64,000 bases of DNA from JAJAZB01 sp964244295 (lineage in GTDB: Bacteria; Bacteroidota; Bacteroidia; Cytophagales; Spirosomataceae). The position numbers and the translations under genes were made by a program. The notes under the pieces are model-generated. The model was not told the DNA's origin. It was given only the letters and a program-made list of their open reading frames with translations, and did not search any database. Position 1 is the stretch's first letter. Each line of letters begins with the position of its first letter. This document shows, one piece after another, positions 7,604 through 15,957 of the stretch. The stretch spans positions 1 through 64,000 of the forward strand of contig CAXTIG010000003.1 in assembly GCA_964244295.1 (NCBI GenBank), given 5' to 3'.

Positions 7604-8404
7604 ATGCGCTACTTTCTTTCCTTCCTCTTCTCCCTCCCTTTCCTCCCCACCCACGCCCAAACCGTCACCGAGCGCGATTTCAAAAAACACTTCGATGCCC
7701 ACCACATCAGCGGCTCCTTTTTGCTTTACGATTTGAAGGCCGATCGCTACGTAGCCTACGACGCAGCCCGCTGTCGGAAGGGCTTCTTGCCCGCCTCGAC
7801 GTTCAAGATTCCCAACACCATCATCGGCCTCGACACGGGCGTGCTGCCCGATACGAATTACGTATTCAAGTGGGACGGAAAACCGAAGTGGTTGAAGGCC
7901 TGGGAAACCGACCTGAACCTCGCCCAGGCCATGCGCGTATCCTGCGTGCCCTGTTACCAGGAAGTAGCCCGCAAGGTCGGGGTGGAGCGGTACAAAACCT
8001 GGTTGACGAAAATGAACTACGAACACATGGACGTGGGTGTCGCCAACGTCGATTCGTTCTGGCTCGAAGGGCGCTCGCACATTTCGCAGTTCGAGCAGAT
8101 TGCTTTTCTGAAACGCCTTTTTCTCAACCAATTGCCGGTTTCCCGGCGCAGCATGGACCTGACCAAAGCGCTCATCCTGCTGAAATCCACGCCGGACTAC
8201 ACGCTCCGGGGCAAGACGGGCCTGTCCAACGCCGCGCAAAACCGCGCTCACTACAACGGCTGGATCGTCGGGTGGCTGGAGCGTGGCGGTAACGCCTACC
8301 TTTTCGCCCTTAACGCCGAACACATCGGCACCGACAACAGCCGGTTCATCCCCGCCCGCCGGGCCATCACGGAGGCGATTCTGCGGGAGATGGGGTTGAT
8401 GTGA
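7604..8404 (+). CDS. Class D (OXA-type) beta-lactamase
   Basis: A 266-residue serine beta-lactamase with a signal peptide (MRYFLSFLFSLPFLPTHAQ). Family motifs are in order: STFK at 65-68 (acylated Ser65, carboxylatable Lys68), SCV at 113-115, FWLEG with the lysine-stabilising tryptophan near 153, and KTG at 204-206 followed by GWIVGWLE. The usual YGN motif reads YEH at 139-141, a departure from clinical OXA enzymes, so the spectrum cannot be predicted. It is flanked by two long inverted repeats and has no mobile-element genes beside it, so it looks like a resident chromosomal gene. Confidence 0.92.
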   Translation: MRYFLSFLFSLPFLPTHAQTVTERDFKKHFDAHHISGSFLLYDLKADRYVAYDAARCRKGFLPASTFKIPNTIIGLDTGVLPDTNYVFKWDGKPKWLKAWETDLNLAQAMRVSCVPCYQEVARKVGVERYKTWLTKMNYEHMDVGVANVDSFWLEGRSHISQFEQIAFLKRLFLNQLPVSRRSMDLTKALILLKSTPDYTLRGKTGLSNAAQNRAHYNGWIVGWLERGGNAYLFALNAEHIGTDNSRFIPARRAITEAILREMGLM

Positions 8405-8421
8405 GCACCAACGTAAAATTT

Positions 8422-8472
8422 TAGAAAGGGGTCACGCTGCGGAACGGTCCGCCGCTGCGTGACCCCTTTCTA
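8422..8472. repeat. Inverted repeat with CGGTCCGCCGCTGCG loop
   Basis: 21-nt arms 8422-8442 and 8452-8472 match with one mismatch. The sequence at 8445-8459 recurs at 14737-14752 and, inverted, at 19751-19766, inside elements with other arms. Confidence 0.85.
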
Positions 8473-8510
8473 GTAAAAATCCGTATTTTCGACCTCTCAA
8501 CGTAGCATCC

Positions 8511-9668
8511 ATGAAATCGTTTCGATTCGGCGGAGCCAAACGCCTCCTATTTTTTGCCAACTACTCCGTAGCGGCTGTCCTGCTCACTGCCAACTGTTCG
8601 CTGGCGCAGTCTCCCGAAATGGGTCTGCGCATCACGCAGCAACTGCCCGTGACATCGGTGAAAAACCAGGGGGCGACCGGCACCTGCTGGTGTTTTTCGA
8701 CCACGGCGCTAATTGAATCAGAGTGTTTGCAAAAATCCGTCGGAGAATTCGACCTGTCGGAAATGTTTACCGTGCGCAATAGTTACCTCGAAAAAGCAGC
8801 GAACTACGTCCGGCGGCAGGGCAAGGCGCAGTTTGACGAAGGCGGGCTGGGCCACGACATGCTCCACGCCATCCAGACCTACGGGGCCGTGCCCGAAGCG
8901 GCGTACCCCGGCCTGAAACCCGGCGCGAAAGGCCACGACCACGCGCAGTTGGTCAAAACCCTGAAGGCTTACCTGGATGAAGCGTTGAAACAAAAACCTG
9001 TGTCGGAAACCTGGCCGGTTGGCTTCGTGAAACTCCTCGACGAAGCCCTCGGCACCCCGCCTCAAACGGTGGATTTTAACGGGAAAACTTACACTCCGAA
9101 GCAGTTTGCTGAGCAGGTGCTGAAGTTCAACCCCGCCGACTACGTCCACCTGACCAGCTACACGCACCACCCGTTTTACCAGTCCTTCATTCTCGAAATT
9201 CCCGACAACTGGGCCAATGGCAGTTTTTACAACCTGCCTCTGGCTGAATTGACCAGCGTGGTAAACCAAACCCTGGAAGGCGGCCACACCGTGCTTTGGG
9301 ACACCGACGTGAGCAATCCCGGCTGGAACCAGCGCCGGGGCTACGCCCTCGAACCCGCCACGAAGCCCGCCGCCGGGGAAGCCTTCAACCCCGACGCGCC
9401 CGAAAAAACGCCCTCGCCCGAACTCCGCCAGCGCCTGTTCGATACCCAAATCACCACCGACGACCACCTGATGCAACTCACCGGCACGGCCCTCAGCCCG
9501 GCGGGCAAGCGGTTTTACGTCGTGAAAAATTCCTGGGGCGAAGCCGCCAGTCCATTTCGCGGCTACAACTACGTGTCGGAGCCGTATTTCGCGCTCAACA
9601 CCGTGACGGTGATTGTGCCGAAAGCCGCGCTTTCGGAGGAGTTGAAGGGGAAATTGGGGGTGGAGTAA
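8511..9668 (+). CDS. C1 family cysteine peptidase (PepC/bleomycin-hydrolase-like), exported
   Basis: A 385-residue papain-fold peptidase with a signal peptide ending near ANCSLAQ. The catalytic cysteine is Cys59 in QGATGTCWCFS, the histidine is in DDHLMQLTG, and the asparagine is in VVKNSWGE. Spacing and the insert between Cys and His match the aminopeptidase C/bleomycin hydrolase branch rather than papain. A -7-like box TATTTTCG is at 8484-8491, 19 bases before the start. It ends at a 42-bp inverted repeat shared with the convergent M3 peptidase gene. Confidence 0.92.
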   Translation: MKSFRFGGAKRLLFFANYSVAAVLLTANCSLAQSPEMGLRITQQLPVTSVKNQGATGTCWCFSTTALIESECLQKSVGEFDLSEMFTVRNSYLEKAANYVRRQGKAQFDEGGLGHDMLHAIQTYGAVPEAAYPGLKPGAKGHDHAQLVKTLKAYLDEALKQKPVSETWPVGFVKLLDEALGTPPQTVDFNGKTYTPKQFAEQVLKFNPADYVHLTSYTHHPFYQSFILEIPDNWANGSFYNLPLAELTSVVNQTLEGGHTVLWDTDVSNPGWNQRRGYALEPATKPAAGEAFNPDAPEKTPSPELRQRLFDTQITTDDHLMQLTGTALSPAGKRFYVVKNSWGEAASPFRGYNYVSEPYFALNTVTVIVPKAALSEELKGKLGVE

Positions 9669-9683
9669 AGCACCTGATTTCTT

Positions 9684-9783
9684 AAAAAGGCTGTCATCCT
9701 GGAAGGACCTTGTTGGCCTACCGTTCCCCTCTTCGGAGCTAAACGGTAGGCCAACAAGGTCCTTCCAGGATGACAGCCTTTTT
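9684..9783. repeat. Perfect 42-bp inverted repeat, GTCATCCTGGAAGG family
   Basis: Arms 9684-9725 and 9742-9783 are exact reverse complements with a 16-nt loop, flanked by A- and T-runs, between convergent genes, so a bidirectional terminator role is plausible. Related elements are at 42164 and 62904. Confidence 0.95.
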
Positions 9784-9806
9784 TACTTTTTTCTTGCTCT
9801 TTTTCC

Positions 9807-11549
9807 TCACTCCGCTTTCAACCCCTCCAACTCCCCCTTCACAAAATTCATCAACCCCGCGATGTGGGCCTTCGAGAAATCGAAGGGGATGTGGGCGGCG
9901 GCGTAGATGTCGCCCATCGGGCGGGTGTAGCCCAGCCGGAGGGCGGCCAGGTAGCCTTCCAAACCCTTTTTTGGGTCTTCGCGGTAGGCTTTCCACACAC
10001 CCACCGCGCCCAACTGCGCGATGCCGTATTCGATGTAGTAAAACGGCACTTCGTAAATGTGCAGTTGCTTTTGCCAGACGTATTGTTTGTTCCGTTCCAG
10101 CCCGCTCCAGTCGGTGATGGTGTCGTTGAATTGCCTGAAAATCCGCAGCCAGGCTTCCCGGCGTTCTTCGGTCGTGTGGGCCGGGTTTTCGTAGAGCCAG
10201 TGCTGGAATTTATCGACCGTCGCCACCCAGGGCAGCGTTTCCAGAATCGATTCGAGGTGCTGAATTTTCGCCCGGCGTAATTCTTCGGGATTGGGGAAAA
10301 ACACGTCCCAGTGGTCGAAAGTGAGCAATTCCATGCTCATCGAAGCCAGTTCGGCCACTTCCGAAGGCGTGTGTTTAAACGAGTTGAGCAGCAAATTCCG
10401 CGTCACGATGCTGTGGACGGCGTGGCCACCTTCGTGCAGCAGCGTCACCATGTCGCGCAGGCTGGAGGTGGCGTTCATGAAAATAAACGGCACGCCGGTT
10501 TCATCGAGCGGGTAATTGTAACCGCCGGGGGCCTTGCCCTTACGCGAGGTGAGGTCGAGTTGCCCCATGCGCCGCATGATGCGCAAACAATCGCCCAGAA
10601 AGGGGTCGAGGCGGGTAAAGACTTCGATGGTTTTTTCCAGGAGTTCCTCGCCCGATTCGAAGGGTTTCAGCGGCGGACTGTTCTGCGGGTCCACCTTCAA
10701 ATCCCAGGGCCGGAGTTCGGCGACGCCGAGGGCGGCTTTACGCTCGGCGGCCAGGTCGTCGAGCATCGGCACCACGGTGTCGGCCACGGCTTCGTGGAAG
10801 CGGAAGCAGTCGTCGGGCGTGTAGTCGAAGCGGCCCAGGGCGGCAAACATGTAATCGCGGAAGGTATCGAACCCGGCGTTGCGGGCCACGCGGTGGCGCA
10901 GGTCGCGGAGTTGGTCGAAAAGCTGGTCGAGACGGTCGGCGTCCTGAAGCCGCCGGGTTTGGATGGCCCGGTAGGCTTCTTCGCGGACGGCGCGGTCGGG
11001 TAGCTGAAGGCGGTCGCTGGCTTTGGGCAAAGTCATTTCCTCCGGTTCGCCGTCGCGACCGTCCAAGGTCACCGTCATGGCCCCGGCGATGGCGGCGTAC
11101 TGCTGTTCGAGGGTCTGAAGTTGGGTGTTGAGCGGGATATTTTCTTCGCGAAACAATTCGATTTGCCGCCGGATGCTGCGCAGGGTGATGTCGAAACCGG
11201 TTTCGTCGAGTTCGGCGAGGTAGGGACTTGCTACGGCCCGCTGGTCGAGGTCGTTGCCATAAGCGGTTAGTTCGGGCTGGATGTGTTCGACGAAAAAATG
11301 AAACTCGGCCGTCAGGGCCTCGTCGCTGGTGTCGCAGGTCATGCGGATGTACCGCCAGGCGAAGTTTTCGGCCAAATAACTTTCCAGTTCGGAGCGGTCC
11401 ACGAACCAGCGCCGCAGGGCAACGGCGGAGTCGAGCGGGCGGGTTTTCAGGTCTTCAAACAGCGGACGTAGGTCGTTCCAGGAAGAAAATGAGAAGTCAT
11501 CGGATAAAAACTGCCGGGCGGGGCGTTGGGTCGAAAGCAGGTCGGTCAT
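9807..11549 (-). CDS. M3 family oligoendopeptidase (PepF-like)
   Basis: A 580-residue zinc metallopeptidase. The zinc motif HEGGH is present in TLLHEGGHAVHSIV, and the downstream glutamate ligand follows in PSEVAELASMSMELL. The length and the early region LTAYGNDLDQRAVASPYLAEL fit cytosolic oligoendopeptidase F-type enzymes that degrade short peptides. I chose the ATG at 11549 (MTDLLSTQRPARQF); the upstream extension has no support. No signal peptide is visible. Confidence 0.93.
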   Translation of the reverse strand: MTDLLSTQRPARQFLSDDFSFSSWNDLRPLFEDLKTRPLDSAVALRRWFVDRSELESYLAENFAWRYIRMTCDTSDEALTAEFHFFVEHIQPELTAYGNDLDQRAVASPYLAELDETGFDITLRSIRRQIELFREENIPLNTQLQTLEQQYAAIAGAMTVTLDGRDGEPEEMTLPKASDRLQLPDRAVREEAYRAIQTRRLQDADRLDQLFDQLRDLRHRVARNAGFDTFRDYMFAALGRFDYTPDDCFRFHEAVADTVVPMLDDLAAERKAALGVAELRPWDLKVDPQNSPPLKPFESGEELLEKTIEVFTRLDPFLGDCLRIMRRMGQLDLTSRKGKAPGGYNYPLDETGVPFIFMNATSSLRDMVTLLHEGGHAVHSIVTRNLLLNSFKHTPSEVAELASMSMELLTFDHWDVFFPNPEELRRAKIQHLESILETLPWVATVDKFQHWLYENPAHTTEERREAWLRIFRQFNDTITDWSGLERNKQYVWQKQLHIYEVPFYYIEYGIAQLGAVGVWKAYREDPKKGLEGYLAALRLGYTRPMGDIYAAAHIPFDFSKAHIAGLMNFVKGELEGLKAE

Positions 11550-11580
11550 GGGGGAAGAAGAAAGTCGGAAAATAAAAACG

Positions 11581-11712
11581 GAAGCTGTCACCCTGAGCTT
11601 GTCGAAGCGGACGCCGCGCGGGGCCTTTCGCGGTAGGTATCAAGTTAGTCGTAAGACAAGCGCGAAAGGCCCCGCGCGGCGTCCGCTTCGACAAGCTCAG
11701 GGTGACAGCTTC
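11581..11712. repeat. Perfect 52-bp inverted repeat, CCTGAGCTTGTCGAAG family
   Basis: Arms 11581-11632 and 11661-11712 are exact reverse complements with a 28-nt loop, the longest perfect arms in the window. The arms begin with GTCACCCTGAGCTTGTCGAA, related to the element at 41372. The loop word CAAGTTAGT also occurs in the loop of the element at 7457. It lies between two minus-strand genes, upstream of the M3 peptidase gene. Confidence 0.95.
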
Positions 11713-11809
11713 CAGTCAATTTTTAAAATCTTGAATTGCTTCAAAAAAAATGGTCGTTGGTTGGATTTTTCAGTTTTCAAAAGTAGGCAAAAAATCCCCA
11801 CGCATCCCC

Positions 11810-12973
11810 TCACTCCTCCACCGCCTCCTCGGCTTCGCGAGTGAGGCGCCGCACCTGCCTCCGCACTTTTTTCACCGCCGCGTTTTCTTTGGGACGGGTT
11901 TCTTCGGGTTCACCGAGCAGGAATCCGTAGGCTTCCAGGCCGTTGATGTTGTCGAACAACACTTTCAAAATGGCCGTAGCGGGCAGGGCCAGAATCAAGC
12001 CCGAAATGCCCCAGAGTTGTCCCGCCAGAAAAAACGCAAGGATGGCCGCCAGTGGGTTGACACTCACCTTCGAGCCGACCACGTAAGGCGTGATGAAATT
12101 CCCTTCGAGTACCTGCACCACGCCGAACACCGCCGCCACGCCCAGCGCGTAGCCGTAGGAGTCTTTCGTGACCAGCGCGTAGAGAATGGGCAGCAACGAG
12201 CCAATCAGGATGCCGATGTAGGGAATCAGCAGCAGCACCGCCGCCAGAATGCCAAAAAACGGGGCATAGTCGATGCCCAGCACCAGCAGCCCCAGCGTGT
12301 TGAGCGCGGCCACGATGCCGATCACCAGCACCAGCCCGACGAGGTAGTCTTTCACCACGGTATTAATTTTCCTCAGCACCCGATTCACGTTTTCGTGGTG
12401 GCGCTCCGGGAAAAGTTTGTGCAGAAATTGCCGGAAAAAATCGCGGTAAAGCAGGATAAAAAACACGAACAGCGGAATCAGCGTCGCGTTGGCAACGAAA
12501 TTGGTCGTCGTTGAAAACAGCCCCGCCGCGAGGCTGCCTCCGTTTTGCAGCAAGTTTTGGGAATAGGCTTTCAGTTGATTGATGAGTTGCGCCCGCTCGA
12601 TGCCGAACGTATTTTGGGCCATCGCCTGGGCGCGGGTGAGCAGGGCCGTCATTTTCGCCTCGAAGCGCGGGAACTCACTCACGAAGTTTCCGAGTTGCAC
12701 GGAAACCAGCCAGATGGCCCCCACCAGCACGGCAATCAGCAGAATCAGACAAATAAAAATAGCCCCCACGCGCGGTACCCGCCAGCGTTCGAGGCGGCGG
12801 CACAGTGGCAAGAGCAGCAACGACAGGAGGAGCGAAAAGGCCAGCAGCGTGATGATTTCGCGCAGAATGGCCATTTCGTAGACGAGCAGAAACACGGCCA
12901 GCAGCACGAAGGTGAGCCTGACCACGAGGGGCAACCGGAGTTCGACGGGCGGAGGAGTAGGAGGTTGGGACAT
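11810..12973 (-). CDS. AI-2E (TqsA/PerM) family transporter
   Basis: A 387-residue integral membrane protein with about seven or eight hydrophobic segments. The two C-terminal clusters (LVLVIGIVAALNTLGLLVLG and PYIGILIGSLLPILYAL) and EGNFITPYVVGSKVSVNPL are hallmarks of the family (PF01594). Members export small molecules such as AI-2 or act as sodium/proton antiporters; the substrate here is unknown. I chose the ATG at 12973 (MSQPPTPPPVEL). The cytoplasmic tail is charged. It is divergent from the propeller protein at 13023. Confidence 0.92.
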   Translation of the reverse strand: MSQPPTPPPVELRLPLVVRLTFVLLAVFLLVYEMAILREIITLLAFSLLLSLLLLPLCRRLERWRVPRVGAIFICLILLIAVLVGAIWLVSVQLGNFVSEFPRFEAKMTALLTRAQAMAQNTFGIERAQLINQLKAYSQNLLQNGGSLAAGLFSTTTNFVANATLIPLFVFFILLYRDFFRQFLHKLFPERHHENVNRVLRKINTVVKDYLVGLVLVIGIVAALNTLGLLVLGIDYAPFFGILAAVLLLIPYIGILIGSLLPILYALVTKDSYGYALGVAAVFGVVQVLEGNFITPYVVGSKVSVNPLAAILAFFLAGQLWGISGLILALPATAILKVLFDNINGLEAYGFLLGEPEETRPKENAAVKKVRRQVRRLTREAEEAVEE

Positions 12974-13022
12974 GGGAAAGGGAAGCGTGTTCGTTCCCAA
13001 TTAAGAAGTAACCGGTCTTTCG

Positions 13023-13898
13023 ATGCTTAAAAACAAATTGTTGTACTGGCTTTTCGGCCTGAAAACGTCCTTGTGCAATTGCTATACCGAGGTGAACCGC
13101 GAGGGCTTTCAGGACGCCCGGCCCCTGTACGGAATTACCCAGACCGGTCACTTGCCCCCGGCCGTGACCGAGAGTTCGGGCCTGGCGCGGGTGGAAGGCA
13201 AGGAAACCTTCTGGACCCACAACGACGGGGGCAGTAAACCGGAAATCTACGAAATCGACCTCGCTGGAAAGCTGGAGTCTTCCTGCGAACTGCGGGGCGT
13301 CCAGAACGTCGACTGGGAGGATCTGGCCACCGACGGGCAGGGAAATCTACTCATCGGCGATTTCGGAAACAACCAGAATGTCCGCCAGGACCTGCGAATC
13401 TACCGCATCAACCTGCAAGACCCGACCAAATCGGGACTGATTCAATTTCGGTACGGGGCGCAAACCCAGTTCCCCCCGCCCCGCCGCGACCGGATTTTCG
13501 ACTGCGAAGCCTTTTTTGCCTACGGCGATAGTCTGTATTTGTTCTCGAAAAACCGGGGCAGCGACAACGACGTGCGCCTGTACAGCCTGCCCAACCAGCC
13601 CGGCAATTACGTGCTCGAACCCAAAACCCAGACCCGCATCGAGCAGCAGGTCACCGCCGCCAGCGTAGCCCCCGACGGCAAAACCTTCGCCCTGCTTACG
13701 TATGGGAAACTCTTGTTCTTCGAAATTACCAACGAACAAATCAACTTCGATGCCCCGCTGTACTGCCTCAAACTGGCTCGTCACCAAACCGAAGGCCTGG
13801 CCTTCGTCAACAACACCGACGTGCTGGTCAGCAACGAAGCGGGCGACGTGTTTTTGGTGGTGAAAAACCGGGAGTTGGGAGTTAGGAGTCAGGAGTGA
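13023..13898 (+). CDS. Beta-propeller protein of unknown function
   Basis: A 291-residue protein with no clear signal peptide; the N-terminus has a short hydrophobic stretch. ESSGLARVEGKETFWTHNDGG, the WEDLATD motif and GDFGNNQN resemble the propeller repeats of SdiA-regulated or esterase-like-phytase relatives seen in Bacteroidota. The start of the domain (SSGLA...HNDGG...IYEIDLAG) is typical of that group, but no function can be given. The last residues (RELGVRSQE) and the stop codon are encoded by the inverted repeat at 13868, so the natural C-terminus may have been altered. Confidence 0.75.
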   Translation: MLKNKLLYWLFGLKTSLCNCYTEVNREGFQDARPLYGITQTGHLPPAVTESSGLARVEGKETFWTHNDGGSKPEIYEIDLAGKLESSCELRGVQNVDWEDLATDGQGNLLIGDFGNNQNVRQDLRIYRINLQDPTKSGLIQFRYGAQTQFPPPRRDRIFDCEAFFAYGDSLYLFSKNRGSDNDVRLYSLPNQPGNYVLEPKTQTRIEQQVTAASVAPDGKTFALLTYGKLLFFEITNEQINFDAPLYCLKLARHQTEGLAFVNNTDVLVSNEAGDVFLVVKNRELGVRSQE

Positions 13899-13980
13899 GC
13901 GGACGCCGTGCGGGAGTGAGTAGGTTTTTTTCTCCTCACTCCCGCGCGGCGTCCGCTCACTCCTAACTACTCACTCCTTC
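13868..13980. repeat. Inverted repeat with GGAGTTAGGAGT words
   Basis: The 13881-13920 region (GTTAGGAGT ... GAGCGGACGCCG) is mirrored by 13935-13967, with one extra CAGGAGT word on the left. The left arm contains the stop codon of the preceding gene. The right end runs into the promoter of the response regulator (TACCTTTG at 13985-13992). Confidence 0.85.
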
Positions 13981-14017
13981 TTACTACCTTTGCCTTCATC
14001 CCCAACCCTCTTGCTGC

Positions 14018-14719
14018 ATGAGTACCGGTACGCCCAGTCCGAAAATTCTTCTGGTGGACGACGACCCCGACATTATCGAACTGCTCCAGTACAACCTCGA
14101 AAAGGAAGGCTACGCCGTCGAATCGGCTTCCGATGGCCGTCGGGCCGTGGACGTAGCCCGGCATTTCCTGCCCGATTTGGTGCTGCTCGACATCATGATG
14201 CCCCAGCAGGACGGCATCGAAACCGGGCGGCAGTTGCGGGCCATTCCCGAATTGAAAAATACCTACATCCTCTTCCTGACGGCCCGTTCGGAAGAATACT
14301 CCGAGGTAGCCGCCTTTGAAATCGGGGCCGACGACTACATCACCAAGCCCATCAAGCCCCGCGCGCTGATGAGCCGCATTAAGGCACTCTTCCGCCGCGA
14401 AGCCCAGAAAGCCGACCCCGGCGACCTGGTGGAAATCGCGGGCCTGGTCATCAGCCGGAAAAACTACACCGTCACGCGGGGGGAAGAGGACTCGGTCGTT
14501 TTACCCAAAAAAGAATTCGAACTGCTGTTTTTCCTGGCCCAAACCCCCAACAAAGTCTTCAGCCGCGAGGAGTTGCTCCAGCGCATCTGGGGGGCCGACA
14601 TCTACGTGCTCGAACGCACGGTGGACGTTCACATCCGCAAACTCCGCGAGAAAATCGGCGATAGCTACATCAAAACCCTCAAGGGCGTCGGCTATATGTT
14701 CGACTCCGAGCAAGAGTAA
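14018..14719 (+). CDS. OmpR/PhoB family response regulator
   Basis: A 233-residue two-domain regulator. The receiver has DDD at 16-18, the phosphorylatable Asp58 in VLLDIMMP, and KPIKPRAL at the conserved lysine. The C-terminal winged helix carries EFELLFFLAQTPNKVFSREE and ERTVDVHIRKLREKIG, typical of PhoB/OmpR proteins. A TACCTTTG box lies at 13985-13992. The partner kinase follows 108 bp downstream with an inverted repeat between. PhoB is the closest type, but phosphate control is not shown. Confidence 0.93.
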   Translation: MSTGTPSPKILLVDDDPDIIELLQYNLEKEGYAVESASDGRRAVDVARHFLPDLVLLDIMMPQQDGIETGRQLRAIPELKNTYILFLTARSEEYSEVAAFEIGADDYITKPIKPRALMSRIKALFRREAQKADPGDLVEIAGLVISRKNYTVTRGEEDSVVLPKKEFELLFFLAQTPNKVFSREELLQRIWGADIYVLERTVDVHIRKLREKIGDSYIKTLKGVGYMFDSEQE

Positions 14720-14729
14720 TGGGCTAATT

Positions 14730-14826
14730 TCCAATGCGGTCCGCCGCTGCGGTGCTAATTTCTAATGTGCGAATGAAAAATGCCTTTTCATTGGTACATT
14801 AGAAATTAGCACATTCGCACATTAAA
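14730..14826. repeat. Inverted repeat with CTAATTTCTAATG words between RR and HK genes
   Basis: 17-nt perfect arms GTGCTAATTTCTAATGT at 14752-14768 and 14796-14812. CGGTCCGCCGCTGCGG at 14737-14752 is shared with the elements at 8422 and 19715. The right side reaches within two bases of the kinase start codon. Confidence 0.85.
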
Positions 14827-14827
14827 A

Positions 14828-15871
14828 ATGTCCCCCCTCAACCCCAAACTCATCTCCCTGGTTCTGGCGCTGCTCGTGGCGGGCATCACCACGGCCTTCG
14901 TGAGCTTTGTGCCCGGCGTGGGAGATTTTATGTTGTTCGTTACCGCCGTTGCTTCGTTTACGAGTACCCTGCTGCTGGTTTTTTACGTGCTCGATTACCT
15001 GATTTTTGAAGAAATCAATAAAATCTACGCGACCATTCAGCGCCTCAAAATCAAGGACTTCAACATTTCGAGGAAGAAACTGACCCAGAACGCCAACCCG
15101 CTCAAAAAACTCAACAACGAGATTTTCGTTTACGTAGCCAAAAAGCAACGGGAAATCGACGAACTCAAACGTCTGGAGCAATTTCGCCGGGAGTTTCTGG
15201 CCGACGTGTCGCACGAGTTGAAAACGCCCATTTTCGCCGCCCAGGGCTTCGTGCATACGCTCCTCGACGGGGCGATGGACGACCCCAAGGTGCGCGACAA
15301 GTTTCTGGCCAAAGCCGCCCGTAGCCTCGACGGCCTCGACGCGCTCGTGCATGATTTGCTGACGCTATCGCAGATGGAAACCGGCGAAATCAAGATGAAC
15401 CGGGAACGCATCGACCTCGCCATGCTCACGCAGGATGTCTTCGAGCAACTCGAACCGAAAGCCGCCAAACGACAAATTACGCTGACGTGGAGCGCCCCCG
15501 CGCCGCAGGTTTGGGTGCGGGCCGATGCCTACCGCATGGCTCAGGTAATGACCAACCTCGTTGAAAACGCCATCAAGTACGGCTACGAAGGCAACAAGGT
15601 GCAGGTGACGTTTGAAGACGATAAAAAAGAATGGCTCGTGTCGGTGAAAGACACCGGTCCCGGTATTGCCCCCGAACATTTAAACCGCGTGTTCGAACGC
15701 TTTTATCGCATCGAAAAAAGCCGTTCGAAAGACAAAGGCGGCACCGGTTTGGGGCTGGCCATCGTCAAGCACATCGTCAACGCCCACAAATCGAAAATCA
15801 CCGTGATGAGCCGCGTGGACAAGGGGACGACGTTTAGTTTTAAACTGGATAAAGCCGAATTTTCAATGTGA
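14828..15871 (+). CDS. PhoR-like membrane sensor histidine kinase
   Basis: A 347-residue kinase with two adjacent N-terminal membrane helices (about residues 8-55) and almost no periplasmic loop, then a linker, HisKA with His129 in DVSHELKTPIF, and an ATPase domain with N-, G1- and G2-boxes (NLVENAIKYGYEG, VKDTGPGIAPE, KGGTGLGLAIVKH). Without an extracytoplasmic domain it probably senses a membrane or cytoplasmic signal or works with a partner protein. It forms a two-component pair with the gene at 14018. The gene downstream is murC. Confidence 0.93.
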   Translation: MSPLNPKLISLVLALLVAGITTAFVSFVPGVGDFMLFVTAVASFTSTLLLVFYVLDYLIFEEINKIYATIQRLKIKDFNISRKKLTQNANPLKKLNNEIFVYVAKKQREIDELKRLEQFRREFLADVSHELKTPIFAAQGFVHTLLDGAMDDPKVRDKFLAKAARSLDGLDALVHDLLTLSQMETGEIKMNRERIDLAMLTQDVFEQLEPKAAKRQITLTWSAPAPQVWVRADAYRMAQVMTNLVENAIKYGYEGNKVQVTFEDDKKEWLVSVKDTGPGIAPEHLNRVFERFYRIEKSRSKDKGGTGLGLAIVKHIVNAHKSKITVMSRVDKGTTFSFKLDKAEFSM

Positions 15872-15872
15872 A

Positions 15873-15954
15873 AATTTCTAATTTCTAATGTACGAATTTC
15901 TAATGTGCGAATGCAAGACATTGGAAATTCGCACATTAGAAATTCGCACATTAA
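15873..15954. repeat. Inverted repeat with AATTTCTAATGTGCGAAT words before murC
   Basis: 20-nt perfect arms at 15893-15912 and 15927-15946 with a 14-nt loop; partial extra words flank both. It starts just after the kinase stop codon and ends 3 bases before the murC ATG, so folded mRNA would bury the murC translation start. Confidence 0.88.
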
Positions 15955-15957
15955 AGA

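Noticed and set aside
11548..11844. Open frame reading SLSKRTPRGAF and similar residues
   Set aside because: It is the translation of the inverted repeat at 11581-11712, not a gene.
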